This document shows positions 52,047-60,448 of a stretch of DNA of 64,000 nucleotides, one piece after another. The notes beneath the pieces are model-generated. The model saw only the letters and a program-made list of their open reading frames with translations. It was not told where the DNA came from and did no database searches. This DNA comes from CAJCIS01 sp965276755 (GTDB taxonomy: Bacteria; Pseudomonadota; Alphaproteobacteria; Acetobacterales; Acetobacteraceae): contig OZ255625.1 in assembly GCA_965276755.1 (NCBI GenBank), forward strand, positions 2,294,001 to 2,358,000, written 5' to 3'. Numbering within the stretch: position 1 is the first letter of the stretch; each line of letters begins with the position of its first letter. The position numbers and the translations under genes are program-made.

Positions 52047-52077
52047 CATTTCCGCCGCCGCCCGGCAAAATCGCGCA

Positions 52078-53568
52078 ATGCCCAAATCGCCCGCCCAAAT
52101 CCGCCTCGAAGAACGTTTCGCGCGCATGGCCACGATCAGCGAAGCCGGCGCCATGCTCGGCTGGGATGCGGCCGCAATCATGCCGGCAGGCGGCGCGCAG
52201 GCGCGCGGTGACCAGCTCGCTGTCCTGGCCGGCCTCGCCCACGGGCTCCTGACCGCGCCCGAAGCAAGCGAGGACCTAGCTTGCGCCGGCGAGCCGCAGG
52301 AGCCGTGGGATGCCGCAAATCTGCGCCTGATGCGGCGCGAGCACGCACGCGCCACGGCGCTGCCGACCGAGCTGATCGAAGCCGAGGCGCGAGCCAATTC
52401 GGCGTGCGAGAAAATCTGGCGCACCGCGCGCGCCACGGCCGATTTCGCGCTGGTGGCCCCAAGCCTTGCGACCGTGCTCACCCTGGTGCGCGAACGCGCT
52501 GCGGCCCTCGCTGACCGGCTGGGCGTGTCGCCCTACGATGCGCTGCTCGACAGCTTTCAGCCCGGCCTGACCACGGCCGACTTCGACCCCGTCTTTGCGC
52601 GCTACGAAATCTTTCTGGCCGACGCCCTGCCCCGCGCCGAGGCGCGCCAGAAGAAAAGCCCCGCCCCGATCCGCCTGACCGGCACCTTTCCCGCCGACGC
52701 GCAGGAGGCGCTGTGCCGGCGCCTCTCAGAACGTGCGGGTTTGGATTTCGGCCATGCCCGCCTGGACCGTTCACTCCACCCCTTCTGCGGCGGAACGCCC
52801 TCCGACGTGCGCATCACCACGCGCTATGACGAGGCCGACCCGGCGCAGGCGATTATGGGCGTGCTGCACGAAACCGGCCATGCGCTTTACGAGCGCGGCC
52901 TGCCCGCGGCCTGGGCGCGCCAGCCCGTGGGCGCGGCCTCGGGCATGGCCGCGCACGAAAGCCAGTCGCTGATCGTGGAAATGCAGGCCTGCCGGTCCGA
53001 CGCCTTCCTCGGCTGGCTCTCGGGCGAACTGGTCGCCGCCTTCAATGGCGCCGGACCAGCCTGGGCGCCATCCAACCTCGCGCGGCTGTGGCGGCGCGTG
53101 GAGCGGGGCTTCATCCGCGTCGATGCCGACGAAATGACCTACCCCGCCCACGTGATCCTGCGCACCAGGCTGGAGCGCGCGATGGTAGCCGGCGACCTGA
53201 CGGTGGCCGACCTGCCCGGCGCCTGGTCCGAGGAGATGGCCAGGTTGCTGGGCATCACCCCGCCGGACGACGCGCGCGGCTGCCTGCAGGACATCCACTG
53301 GTATGAAGGCATGTTCGGCTACTTTCCCGCCTACACGCTGGGTGCGATGGCCGCGGCGCAGCTGATGGCGGCGGCGCGCGCGGCCATGCCGGAGCTGGAT
53401 CGCGCACTGGCGAAGGGCGATCTGGCGCCGCTGACAGGCTGGCTGCGCGACAATATTCATTCGGCGGGGAGCCGGGTCGGGTTCAACGATCTGCTGCTGG
53501 AGGTGACGGGACGGCGGCTGGATCCTGGCGCGTTCGAGGCGCATTTGACGGCTAGGTATTTGACATAA
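52078..53568 (+). CDS. M32-family metallocarboxypeptidase (Taq-type)
   Basis: A 496-residue zinc carboxypeptidase. The HExxH motif is VLHETGHALYERGLP, followed downstream by the second zinc glutamate in AAHESQSLIVEMQACRS. The front EERFARMATISEAGAMLGWD and DALLDSFQPGLTTADFDPVF are family-typical, as is SDVRITTRYDE. ATG 52078 gives normal length; the frame is open far upstream, but that part overlaps the preceding gene. It trims C-terminal residues from peptides in the cytoplasm. Confidence 0.93.
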   Translation: MPKSPAQIRLEERFARMATISEAGAMLGWDAAAIMPAGGAQARGDQLAVLAGLAHGLLTAPEASEDLACAGEPQEPWDAANLRLMRREHARATALPTELIEAEARANSACEKIWRTARATADFALVAPSLATVLTLVRERAAALADRLGVSPYDALLDSFQPGLTTADFDPVFARYEIFLADALPRAEARQKKSPAPIRLTGTFPADAQEALCRRLSERAGLDFGHARLDRSLHPFCGGTPSDVRITTRYDEADPAQAIMGVLHETGHALYERGLPAAWARQPVGAASGMAAHESQSLIVEMQACRSDAFLGWLSGELVAAFNGAGPAWAPSNLARLWRRVERGFIRVDADEMTYPAHVILRTRLERAMVAGDLTVADLPGAWSEEMARLLGITPPDDARGCLQDIHWYEGMFGYFPAYTLGAMAAAQLMAAARAAMPELDRALAKGDLAPLTGWLRDNIHSAGSRVGFNDLLLEVTGRRLDPGAFEAHLTARYLT

Positions 53569-53614
53569 GGATTCTTCTTTTTCTGAAGAAAAAGAAGCAA
53601 AAAGACTTTTGTCC
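53568..53614. repeat. family B half-element, copy B9
   Basis: Hairpin ATTCTTCTTTTTCTGAAGAA plus AAAGAAG, followed by CAAAAAGACTTTTGTCCG, directly after the carboxypeptidase stop. Confidence 0.85.
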
Positions 53615-53646
53615 GTGGGGCCGCGCGTCCTTGGGAGAGCACTGGC

Positions 53647-54252
53647 ATGATGGCATTCCGTAGCGATGAACCACCCCGCACCGGCCGGTTCTGGTTCGAT
53701 TTGTTGGCTGCGACGGCGGCCATTTTCATTTCCGTGGTTTCCCTCGCTGTCGCCTTCAGGGGCGAGCAGACGCAACGCGGTCTGCTCGCGGCGAACTCGT
53801 GGCCATTCGTCCAACTTTCACAAGATCAGGATACTGGGGACACCAAGCTCGATGTCGAGAATGCGGGCGTCGGACCAGCAAAAATCATGACATTCGAGAT
53901 GTTCTATCAAGGCAAGCCGGTCGACAACCCCGTCGATCTTTTGAGCCAATGCTGTGGTTTGGCAAAGGCCGCGTCAGGAGCTAAGCCGCCGCCCGTTGCC
54001 GGCCTTGCCTATGGGCAAATATATGGCAACGTGCTCAGGCCGGGCGAACACGTCGTTGCCTTTGGCTTGAAGAAAGTTGGACCCTCGGCGGAGATACTGA
54101 CGAAGTTGAACGCCGCGCTGCCGGACATGTCGTACCGGAGCTGTTACTGCTCGGTCTTGCAGGAATGTTGGACATCGGACCTGCGAAGCCTTGCACAGCA
54201 TCCCGTCTCCTCGTGTCCTGCTGCAGAACATCCGTTTGCAATGGGTGGATAA
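53647..54252 (+). CDS. uncharacterised single-span membrane protein
   Basis: 201 residues. ATG 53647 has GGGAGAG upstream. One membrane helix near 20-40 (LLAATAAIFISVVSLAVAF) is followed by a beta-rich exterior domain (SWPFVQLSQD, KLDVENAGVGPAKIMTFEMF, LRPGEHVVAFGL) and a cysteine-rich end (CYCSVLQECW). This build, helix then NG...GxGPA, is seen in many short proteobacterial membrane proteins of unknown function. No context links it to its neighbours. Confidence 0.7.
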   Translation: MMAFRSDEPPRTGRFWFDLLAATAAIFISVVSLAVAFRGEQTQRGLLAANSWPFVQLSQDQDTGDTKLDVENAGVGPAKIMTFEMFYQGKPVDNPVDLLSQCCGLAKAASGAKPPPVAGLAYGQIYGNVLRPGEHVVAFGLKKVGPSAEILTKLNAALPDMSYRSCYCSVLQECWTSDLRSLAQHPVSSCPAAEHPFAMGG

Positions 54253-54293
54253 TTGCTGGCGTGCAGGCCCGCTTTCACCAACAGGACCGTCTG

Positions 54294-55868
54294 ATGACCA
54301 CCACCGAACGAGACGTCGCGCATAGTGATGAACTGGGCGCAGACGGCATGCACCAGGTCGAGTGCGATGGTGAGCAAATCCTGCTGCTGCGCGATGGCGA
54401 GCAGGTGCACGCCGTTTCCGCAACCTGCCCCCATGCCGGCGCCCCGCTCGCGGAGGGCGTGCGTCACGGCAACCGTTTGATATGCCCCTGGCACAAGGCG
54501 GCGTTCTGCGTGCGCACCGGCCGCGTGCTTGACCCGCCCGCGGTCGATCCGTTGCAGCATTATGATGTGCGCATTGATGGCGGACGCATCCTGGTCACGA
54601 AAGGCGATCAGTCCAAGCCTGGTGCGCCGGCAGCGCGCGGTCCAAGCTGCTTTATCATCGTCGGCGCCGGTGCGGCAGGTTCGGTGGCGGCGCAGACCCT
54701 GCGCGAGGAGGGGTTTGCGGGCAGGGTCGTCATGCTCGACCGGGAGAACCGTGTTCCCTACGACCGCACGATCCTCAGCAAATACAGCCTCTCCGGCAAG
54801 CCGGGCGCGGAGAAATCGCCCTTGCAGAGCCAGGCTTTTTATCGTGACCACGCGATTGAACGCCTCACTGCCGAAATCATGCGCCTCGATGCGGAAGGAC
54901 GCCGCATTATCTGCGCCGACGGGTCGGTATTTACCTATGACACCGCCTTGCTGGCGACCGGTGCCACGGCGTCACGGCCGACATTTGCCCGTGGCGACCT
55001 CGATCACGTCTACACGCTGCGCAGTCGCGCCGATGCTGACGCTATATTGGCACAGGCAGAACGCAGCACGCGCGCCGCAATTCTGGGTGCGAGCTTCATT
55101 GGCATGGAAGTGGCCGCAAGCCTGCGCGAGCGCGGCCTGGAGGTAACAATCATCGGCCAGGAAAGCACGCCGTTTGAAAAACAGCTTGGCGCCGAAATCG
55201 GGCAAGCCTTTGTCGGCTTGCACGAGAAGAACGGCGTATCGTTCAGATTGGGCGCCGAAATTGCGGCACTGGAAGGTGCGGGTCAGGTCGGTGGCGTCCG
55301 GCTGGGCAGCGGCGAGATCATCCCGGCCGATCTCGTGATCATCGGCTTCGGCGTCACACCCGCGACCGGCTTCGCCGAAGGCTTGCCCCGCAACGATGAT
55401 GGCGGCATCAAGGTCGATGCGCACCTGCGCGCCGCCGACGGGCTTTACGCGGCCGGGGATATCGCGAGCTTTCCGCTTGGTGGTGACGGCCCGCCCCTAC
55501 GGGTCGAGCATTGGCGCGTGGCGCAGCAACACGGGCGGCTGGCTGCGCTGAACATGCTCGGGCAGCAGAGGCGCTATGACGCGGTGCCTGTCTTCTGGAC
55601 CATCCAGTACATGAAACGCCTGGATTATGTGGGCCATGCGGACAAGTGGGATCGGGTGGTTGTGCACGGTGACCCCTCAGCGCTCAAGTTCCTGGCCTAT
55701 TACTGCGCCGGTGACAAGGTTCTGGCCGCGGCGGGAATGGATCGGGATCGCGACATGGCCGCCTTGATCGAATTGTTCACGCGCGCCCGCGATTGGCGCC
55801 CGGAGGCGTTGGGCACCGACCCAATAGAAGTGTTGGAAAGAGAAGCTGGTGGCGACCCCCCGTCCTAA
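54294..55868 (+). CDS. Rieske-FAD reductase (AIFM3-like)
   Basis: A 524-residue oxidoreductase. Residues 1-100 are a Rieske domain with CPHAGAPLAEG and CPWHKAAFCVRTG, which bind the 2Fe-2S cluster. The rest is an FAD/NAD(P)H-dependent reductase: FIIVGAGAAGSVAAQTLREE, AAILGASFIGMEVAASLRER, and GLYAAGDIASFPLGG. ATG 54294 has AGGA upstream; the frame is open further up but overlaps the preceding gene. The protein would pass electrons from NAD(P)H. Its last residues (EAGGDPPS) come from repeat A11. Confidence 0.92.
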   Translation: MTTTERDVAHSDELGADGMHQVECDGEQILLLRDGEQVHAVSATCPHAGAPLAEGVRHGNRLICPWHKAAFCVRTGRVLDPPAVDPLQHYDVRIDGGRILVTKGDQSKPGAPAARGPSCFIIVGAGAAGSVAAQTLREEGFAGRVVMLDRENRVPYDRTILSKYSLSGKPGAEKSPLQSQAFYRDHAIERLTAEIMRLDAEGRRIICADGSVFTYDTALLATGATASRPTFARGDLDHVYTLRSRADADAILAQAERSTRAAILGASFIGMEVAASLRERGLEVTIIGQESTPFEKQLGAEIGQAFVGLHEKNGVSFRLGAEIAALEGAGQVGGVRLGSGEIIPADLVIIGFGVTPATGFAEGLPRNDDGGIKVDAHLRAADGLYAAGDIASFPLGGDGPPLRVEHWRVAQQHGRLAALNMLGQQRRYDAVPVFWTIQYMKRLDYVGHADKWDRVVVHGDPSALKFLAYYCAGDKVLAAAGMDRDRDMAALIELFTRARDWRPEALGTDPIEVLEREAGGDPPS

Positions 55869-55912
55869 ATGATGACGGGGGGTCTGGGGGGACCGGCACG
55901 GTCCCCCCAGTC
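55844..55912. repeat. family A element, copy A11 (shortened, variant stem)
   Basis: The left hairpin is lost. The right hairpin is GGGGGGACCG-GCA-CGGTCCCCCC, in which the usual GATG/CATC is replaced by the fully paired ACCG/CGGT. It lies between the reductase and tRNA-Ser. Confidence 0.85.
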
Positions 55913-55971
55913 TTCTGCCTGGGCGCTCTTGCTCGTCCGCGGCGGTCCGACTAGGTTCCGCCGCCTGCGCT

Positions 55972-56061
55972 GGAAGGATGGCCGAGCGGTTTAAGGCGCA
56001 CGCTTGGAAAGCGTGTGTGCGTGAAAGCGTACCGTGGGTTCGAATCCCACTCCTTCCGCCA
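55972..56061 (+). tRNA. tRNA-Ser (anticodon GGA)
   Basis: Acceptor stem GGAAGGA/TCCTTCC, discriminator G and encoded CCA (56059-56061). The anticodon arm is CACGC-TTGGAAA-GCGTG with GGA at 56006-56008. The long variable arm is that of a class II tRNA, and the T arm GTGGGTTCGAATCCCAC is intact. Confidence 0.97.
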
Positions 56062-56444
56062 GCACGAATCACCTTCGCGCTAATACCCTCCCAATGTTGA
56101 CCGCCCTCGTTCGGAATTTGCCGGTACCGAGATACCGGCGCTGCCGCGCCCGTTCGCGCGCGCGCCGGGCGTTGCGCTGACCTCACCGGCTAGGAACAAC
56201 ATTGTGCATATGGGAGACCTGATGCGGAGAGGCGTTTTATCCGCCCGCTCCGCTCAAGCCGGCAAGGCCGCAGACCGCTGCGGGTTTCTGGCTTCGCGGG
56301 GAATAAACTCTCGCTGGCTGTAGCGACGCCGCAAATTGCGCCAAAACCGGCAAGTGTAGCCGGCGTTACGCGGGTGAATGCGTCCAGGTGTCGGATAGCA
56401 CCGTCAGCACGGCCATCCCACAAAAAAACCAAAGGAGATGACAG
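56062..56444. other. 383-bp gap upstream of the DUF892 gene
   Basis: No gene or repeat of family A or B was found. GGAAC at about 56191-56195 and GGAAT near 56300 could be -35 parts of a general-stress (EcfG) promoter, but no matching -10 element lies at the right spacing, so no promoter is called. Confidence 0.4.
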
Positions 56445-56948
56445 ATGGGTATTTTCTCAAAGCCGATCAAAACGCTGGATGACCTGTTCGTGCACACGCT
56501 GCAGGACATCTACTACGCCGAAAACCAGATCACCAAAAACCTGCCGACGATGATCCAGAAGGCATCCAACCCTGAGCTCAAGGCTGCCTTTCAGCAGCAT
56601 CTGAGCGAAACCGAAGGCCAGATCACGCGGTTGGAGCAGGTCTTCAAGATGCACGGCCAGCCGGTCAAGGGCGTCACGTGCCAGGCCATGGACGGCATCC
56701 TGGCGGAAGCCAAGGAGATCATTTCCGATTGCGGTGACGCGCAGGTATGCGATGCTGCGATGCTTTCCGCGGCGCAAGCTGTCGAACACTACGAAATTAC
56801 GCGCTATGGCAGCCTGATTGCGTATGCGCACCAGTTGGGGCGCGATGACTGTGCGTCCGTCCTGCGCCTAACGCTGGAGGAGGAAAAGGCCACCGACCAG
56901 AAGCTGTCCCGCATTGCCGACAGCCGAGTTAACAAGCAAGCCGCGTAA
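56445..56948 (+). CDS. DUF892 / YciE-like ferritin-fold protein
   Basis: A 167-residue all-helical protein of the DUF892 (YciE) family: TLDDLFVHTLQDIYYAENQI, PELKAAFQQHLSETEGQITR, and AVEHYEITRYGSLIAYA. The Glu/His residues of a di-metal ferritin-like site are present in the four-helix bundle. ATG 56445 has AAGGAGAT upstream. Such proteins are commonly induced by osmotic or general stress. Confidence 0.92.
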   Translation: MGIFSKPIKTLDDLFVHTLQDIYYAENQITKNLPTMIQKASNPELKAAFQQHLSETEGQITRLEQVFKMHGQPVKGVTCQAMDGILAEAKEIISDCGDAQVCDAAMLSAAQAVEHYEITRYGSLIAYAHQLGRDDCASVLRLTLEEEKATDQKLSRIADSRVNKQAA

Positions 56949-56957
56949 TAAAGGGAA

Positions 56958-57066
56958 GACCTGGGGGAGATGTGCCATCCCCCCCAGACCCCCCGTCATT
57001 ATTTAGAACGAGGCCCAAAGATAGACGGGGGGTCTGGGGGGGATGGCACATCTCCCCCAGCCTTCC
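56958..57066. repeat. family A intergenic inverted repeat, copy A12 (full)
   Basis: Standard left and right arms between two genes in the same direction. It is one of the most regular copies and can serve as a reference. Confidence 0.9.
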
Positions 57067-57099
57067 TACTTGCCTTGAACACCCCAAGGACCAGCCGCG

Positions 57100-58314
57100 A
57101 TGGACGACCAGACAGCGATCCCCGAGGCAAGTGCCTTCGACTTCAACAATCCCGCCTTCCGCGCCGATCCCTACCCCGCCTACCGCTTCCTGCGTGAGGC
57201 CGCCCCCATCTGGCGCGCGCCCACGGGCCAATGGATCGTCTCCACCCACGCCTACGCCACCGCCATCCTGCGCGATCCACAATTCGGCCACGCCAATACG
57301 GGTGAAATCTCGCCCGAAATCGAGAACGAGGCGATTATAAGATCGCTCACCCAAACCATGCTGCTGCTCGACCCGCCCGCCCATACGCGCATGCGCGGGC
57401 TGGTCGCGCGCGCCTTTACCGCCCGGCGCATGGAGGCGTTGCGGCCGCGCATCGAAACGATCGTGGACGAGCTGCTCGATGCGGTGGCCGGTAATGGCGG
57501 CATGGATGTGATCGCCGATTTTGCGCACAAGCTGCCGGTGACCGTGATCTGCGACATGCTCGGCATTCCCGAGAGCGATCGCGCGCCGTTCCTTGCTGAA
57601 TCGACAGTGCGCGGACGCATCCTCGATCCCACGCCGCTCTCGCGCGAGGAACTCGACGAGTCAAACGCCGCCAGCGCGGCCAGCGCGGAGTATTTCACCC
57701 GCCTCATCGCCTATCGCCGGGCCAATCCGGGCGAGGACCTCACCAGCGGGCTGATCGCCGCGCGCGAAGCCGATGACAGCCTCACGGACGAGGAAATCAT
57801 CGCCAATATCGGCCTGCTGTTTGGCGCCGGGCACGAGACCACGACCAATCTGATCGGCAACGGCGTGCTCGCGCTGCACCGCAATCCCACGCAACTCGAT
57901 CGCCTGCGCGCCGTACCCTCACTGATGCCCAATGCGGTCGAGGAAGTGCTGCGCTATGACAGCCCTGTCCAGTTAACCGGCCGCGTCGCGCTGGGCGATG
58001 TGGAATTCGCCGGCGAGCAGATCACGAAGGGCGAGGAAGTCATTGCGCTGCTGGGTGCGGCCAATCGCGATCCCGCCGCCTATGGGGGCGACCCCGAGAC
58101 GCTGGACGTCGCCCGGTCTGGCGTGCGTGCGATCAGCTTTGGCGGCGGCATTCATTTCTGCCTGGGCGCGCAGCTCGCGCGCATCGAGGGCGAGATCGCG
58201 TTTGCCAAATTGATCGAGCGGCTGCCTGGGCTGCGCCTGGTCGATCCGGACAATGTGGAGTGGAAGCCCACGATCACGCTGCGCGGGCTGCGCGCGCTGC
58301 CGGCGGTGTGGTAG
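57100..58314 (+). CDS. cytochrome P450
   Basis: A 404-residue soluble P450 monooxygenase of the CYP107-like bacterial type. The I-helix motif is LLFGAGHETTTNLIG, the ExxR is VEEVLRYDSPVQ, and the heme loop is FGGGIHFCLGAQLAR with the ligand cysteine about residue 354. ATG 57100 is clear. No ferredoxin or ferredoxin reductase gene is directly beside it; the Rieske reductase at 54.3 kb is not the usual partner. Substrate is unknown. Confidence 0.94.
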   Translation: MDDQTAIPEASAFDFNNPAFRADPYPAYRFLREAAPIWRAPTGQWIVSTHAYATAILRDPQFGHANTGEISPEIENEAIIRSLTQTMLLLDPPAHTRMRGLVARAFTARRMEALRPRIETIVDELLDAVAGNGGMDVIADFAHKLPVTVICDMLGIPESDRAPFLAESTVRGRILDPTPLSREELDESNAASAASAEYFTRLIAYRRANPGEDLTSGLIAAREADDSLTDEEIIANIGLLFGAGHETTTNLIGNGVLALHRNPTQLDRLRAVPSLMPNAVEEVLRYDSPVQLTGRVALGDVEFAGEQITKGEEVIALLGAANRDPAAYGGDPETLDVARSGVRAISFGGGIHFCLGAQLARIEGEIAFAKLIERLPGLRLVDPDNVEWKPTITLRGLRALPAVW

Positions 58315-59582
58315 GCGGCACGGATCGGCGGGCGCACGACGCCGGCCGATCCCGGGCACGCCATGTGCCCGCCATTATCCTGGTTCCCGCGCTGCTCGCC
58401 TGCCTGTACGGATGGGCGGTGTTTGCAACGAGCTTCGCCTGGCCGGGTGCGATCGGACCAAACTACAATACGCCTGGCACGGACTACATGGTGTTCCACG
58501 GCGGCATCCAAACCGCGCTGCGCGGCGACTGGCCGCTTCTGTTCGACGCTGACCGCTTCACCAACTTCCTCAATGCGCATTATCGCGCGCGCCTGAGCGC
58601 GCCGCTCACCTACCGCCCCTTCGTCTATCCGCCGTCCTTCCTGCTCCTGCTGCTGCCATTCTCGTGGGCCGGCTTTCTGACCTCCTACGCGCTGTTCGAA
58701 GCGAGCACGGCCGCCTGCCTGGCCGCCGCCTTGTGCGTGCGCGCCGCACGCGCGTGGCCGGCGATCGCCCTTACCGCGGCTGCCCTGGCAAGCCCCGCCG
58801 CGTCGGTCAACATGCTCTGGGGCCAGGGCGCTTTTCTGACCGCGGCGGTGCTGATCGGCGGCACACGGCTGCTGGAACGCCGGCCGTTTCTGGGCGGTCT
58901 CGTGCTGGGGCTGCTCTCGGTCAAGCCGCAGCACGCCTTGCTGGTGCCTGTGATTCTGCTCGCCTGCCGGACTTGGCCGGCGATCGCCGCAGCCGCCGTG
59001 TCCGCCTTGGGGCTGGCGCTGGCCTCGCTGCTCATCTTCGGCACGGCACCCTGGCTGCTCTGGGCCGGGGCCTCGGTGCACATGGCCGCCAACGTGCCAC
59101 TTTGGGACAACAGCGTTCATACCTGCGCAATACTGCTCGGCGCCGGCCCCGTTTTAGCCAACATGCTTATGGCCGCAGCATCGTTGGGTGGGGCACTCGC
59201 CGTTTACGTGGCGTTCCGCAGCTCCCGGCCGCCGGCGATCAGACTGGCGATCCTGCTTGCCGCCAGCAACATCGCAGCGCCGCATACCGGCCCTTACGAC
59301 ACGCTGCTTCTGGTGATCGCCGCGGGCATTGCCTTGATCAATGCTCAGAAAACCCAGGAATTGCTGCCTTGGATCCTGGGCTTGGCCGTTTGGCTGCTGC
59401 CCTTGTTCGGCCAGCCGGTCATTTCGCCAATTGCGCGGTTTGCGCCGGGCTTGAGCGTCTTGCTCATCATTTTTCTATTACGGGAAGGCTATGGCCAAAA
59501 AAGATTGAGGAGAAGTGCCTTGGGCGGGCCGGCGCAAGCGCCAGCCCGCCCAAGGCCCCGAACCCCCCATCATCTTCTTTAG
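58308..59582 (+). CDS. GT87-family (DUF2029) polyprenyl-phosphate mannosyltransferase-like
   Basis: A polytopic membrane protein of about 424 residues with around ten hydrophobic segments and the DUF2029/GT87 pattern: PGTDYMVFHGGIQTALRGDW near the front, FVYPPSFLLLLLPF, and LGLLSVKPQHALLVPVILL. Start is uncertain: GTG 58308, which overlaps the P450 stop, or GTG 58365. The last 20 or so residues are encoded by the hairpin at 59518-59555. GT87 enzymes transfer mannose from a polyprenyl phosphate; role here is unknown. Confidence 0.82.
   Translation: MVGGTDRRAHDAGRSRARHVPAIILVPALLACLYGWAVFATSFAWPGAIGPNYNTPGTDYMVFHGGIQTALRGDWPLLFDADRFTNFLNAHYRARLSAPLTYRPFVYPPSFLLLLLPFSWAGFLTSYALFEASTAACLAAALCVRAARAWPAIALTAAALASPAASVNMLWGQGAFLTAAVLIGGTRLLERRPFLGGLVLGLLSVKPQHALLVPVILLACRTWPAIAAAAVSALGLALASLLIFGTAPWLLWAGASVHMAANVPLWDNSVHTCAILLGAGPVLANMLMAAASLGGALAVYVAFRSSRPPAIRLAILLAASNIAAPHTGPYDTLLLVIAAGIALINAQKTQELLPWILGLAVWLLPLFGQPVISPIARFAPGLSVLLIIFLLREGYGQKRLRRSALGGPAQAPARPRPRTPHHLL
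59518..59580. repeat. family A-related element, copy A15 (long hairpin form)
   Basis: A stem of 17 or more base pairs, CCTTGGGCGGGC..GGCGC-AA-GCGCC..GCCCGCCCAAGG (59518-59555), followed by CCCCGAACCCCCCATCATCTT. The tail matches the inner part of a family A arm. It resembles the remodelled right arm of A2 (CTTGGGCGG). It lies between the GT87 gene and tRNA-Pro. Confidence 0.75.
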
Positions 59583-59587
59583 GTTTT

Positions 59588-59664
59588 TGGTCGGAGTGAG
59601 AGGATTCGAACCTCCGGCCTCTGCCTCCCGAAGGCAGCGCTCTACCAGGCTGAGCTACACTCCG
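59588..59664 (-). tRNA. tRNA-Pro (anticodon CGG)
   Basis: On the minus strand: acceptor CGGAGTG/CACTCCG, discriminator A and encoded CCA. The anticodon arm is CTGCC-TTCGGGA-GGCAG with CGG at 59630-59628; D arm GCTC/GAGC and T arm GGAGGTTCGAATCCTC are regular. Confidence 0.97.
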
Positions 59665-59712
59665 GCCAAGCCGCGGCCTATACCGCCCAGCCCAAGCCGC
59701 GGCAAGCCTGCG

Positions 59713-60303
59713 CTACAACAGCGCCGACGCACCCGCCGGCGTCGGCCCAAGCTGCTCCAGCCTCGCCAGCACCGCGGGCACATCAGCCAGCGCCTCGAAA
59801 AGCCGCCTTGACTCCCGCCCCGCAAAGCCCTGGGCGATCGTGGTCTCCAGCGTAGCCAGCAGCGTCCCCGCCCACCCCGCCACATCGCAAATCAGCACCG
59901 GCTTGTCGTGCAAACCAAGCTGACGCCAGGTGATCATCTCGATCGTCTCGTCCAGCGTGCCCAGCCCGCCGGGCAGGGTAATGAAAGCGTCCGCCAGATC
60001 GAACATCATGCGCTTGCGCGTGTGCATGCTCTCGGTGACATGCAGCGTACTGACGCCGGTATGCGCGACTTCCATGCGCGTAAGGAACTCGGGAATGACG
60101 CCAATGACCTGCCCGCCCGCGGCCAACGCAGCGTCCGCCAGCGCGCCCATCAACCCCACGCGCCCGCCGCCATAAACCAGGCCGATGCCGCGCTCGGCCA
60201 GCCCGCGGCCCAGCGCAAGCGCGGCCTGACCTGCGGCAGGATCGTGGCCGGCACGCGAGCCGCAGAAGACGGCCACGGCGCGCCGGCGATGGGTTTCGGA
60301 CAA
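59713..60303 (-). CDS. LOG-family (cytokinin-activating type) phosphoribohydrolase
   Basis: A 196-residue Rossmann-like protein of the LOG family, which releases ribose 5-phosphate from nucleoside monophosphates. Motifs: VAVFCGSRAGHDP, GLVYGGGRVGLMGALADAAL, and the signature TRKRMMFDLADAFITLPGGLGTLDE. No ATG suits; TTG 60303 is proposed, with GGAG eight bases upstream. Longer frames run antisense through dnaN and are not real. It is divergent from dnaN. Confidence 0.85.
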   Translation of the reverse strand: MSETHRRRAVAVFCGSRAGHDPAAGQAALALGRGLAERGIGLVYGGGRVGLMGALADAALAAGGQVIGVIPEFLTRMEVAHTGVSTLHVTESMHTRKRMMFDLADAFITLPGGLGTLDETIEMITWRQLGLHDKPVLICDVAGWAGTLLATLETTIAQGFAGRESRRLFEALADVPAVLARLEQLGPTPAGASALL

Positions 60304-60448
60304 GGGCGGGGCTCCAGTGCCTGAGAGGCTGGCGCGTTGTGGAGAGTGCTGCCGGCCGGCGCAATCGCGGGGCAGGTTTGCGCATCGCAGGCCCGCTGGT
60401 AAGCTGGCGCGACAGGGGGCGTGGATTCGCCCAGAGGATAACCGACCG

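Noticed and set aside
56191..56330. A general-stress (EcfG) promoter in front of the DUF892 gene
   Set aside because: GGAAC/GGAAT boxes exist but no matching -10 at the proper distance was found.
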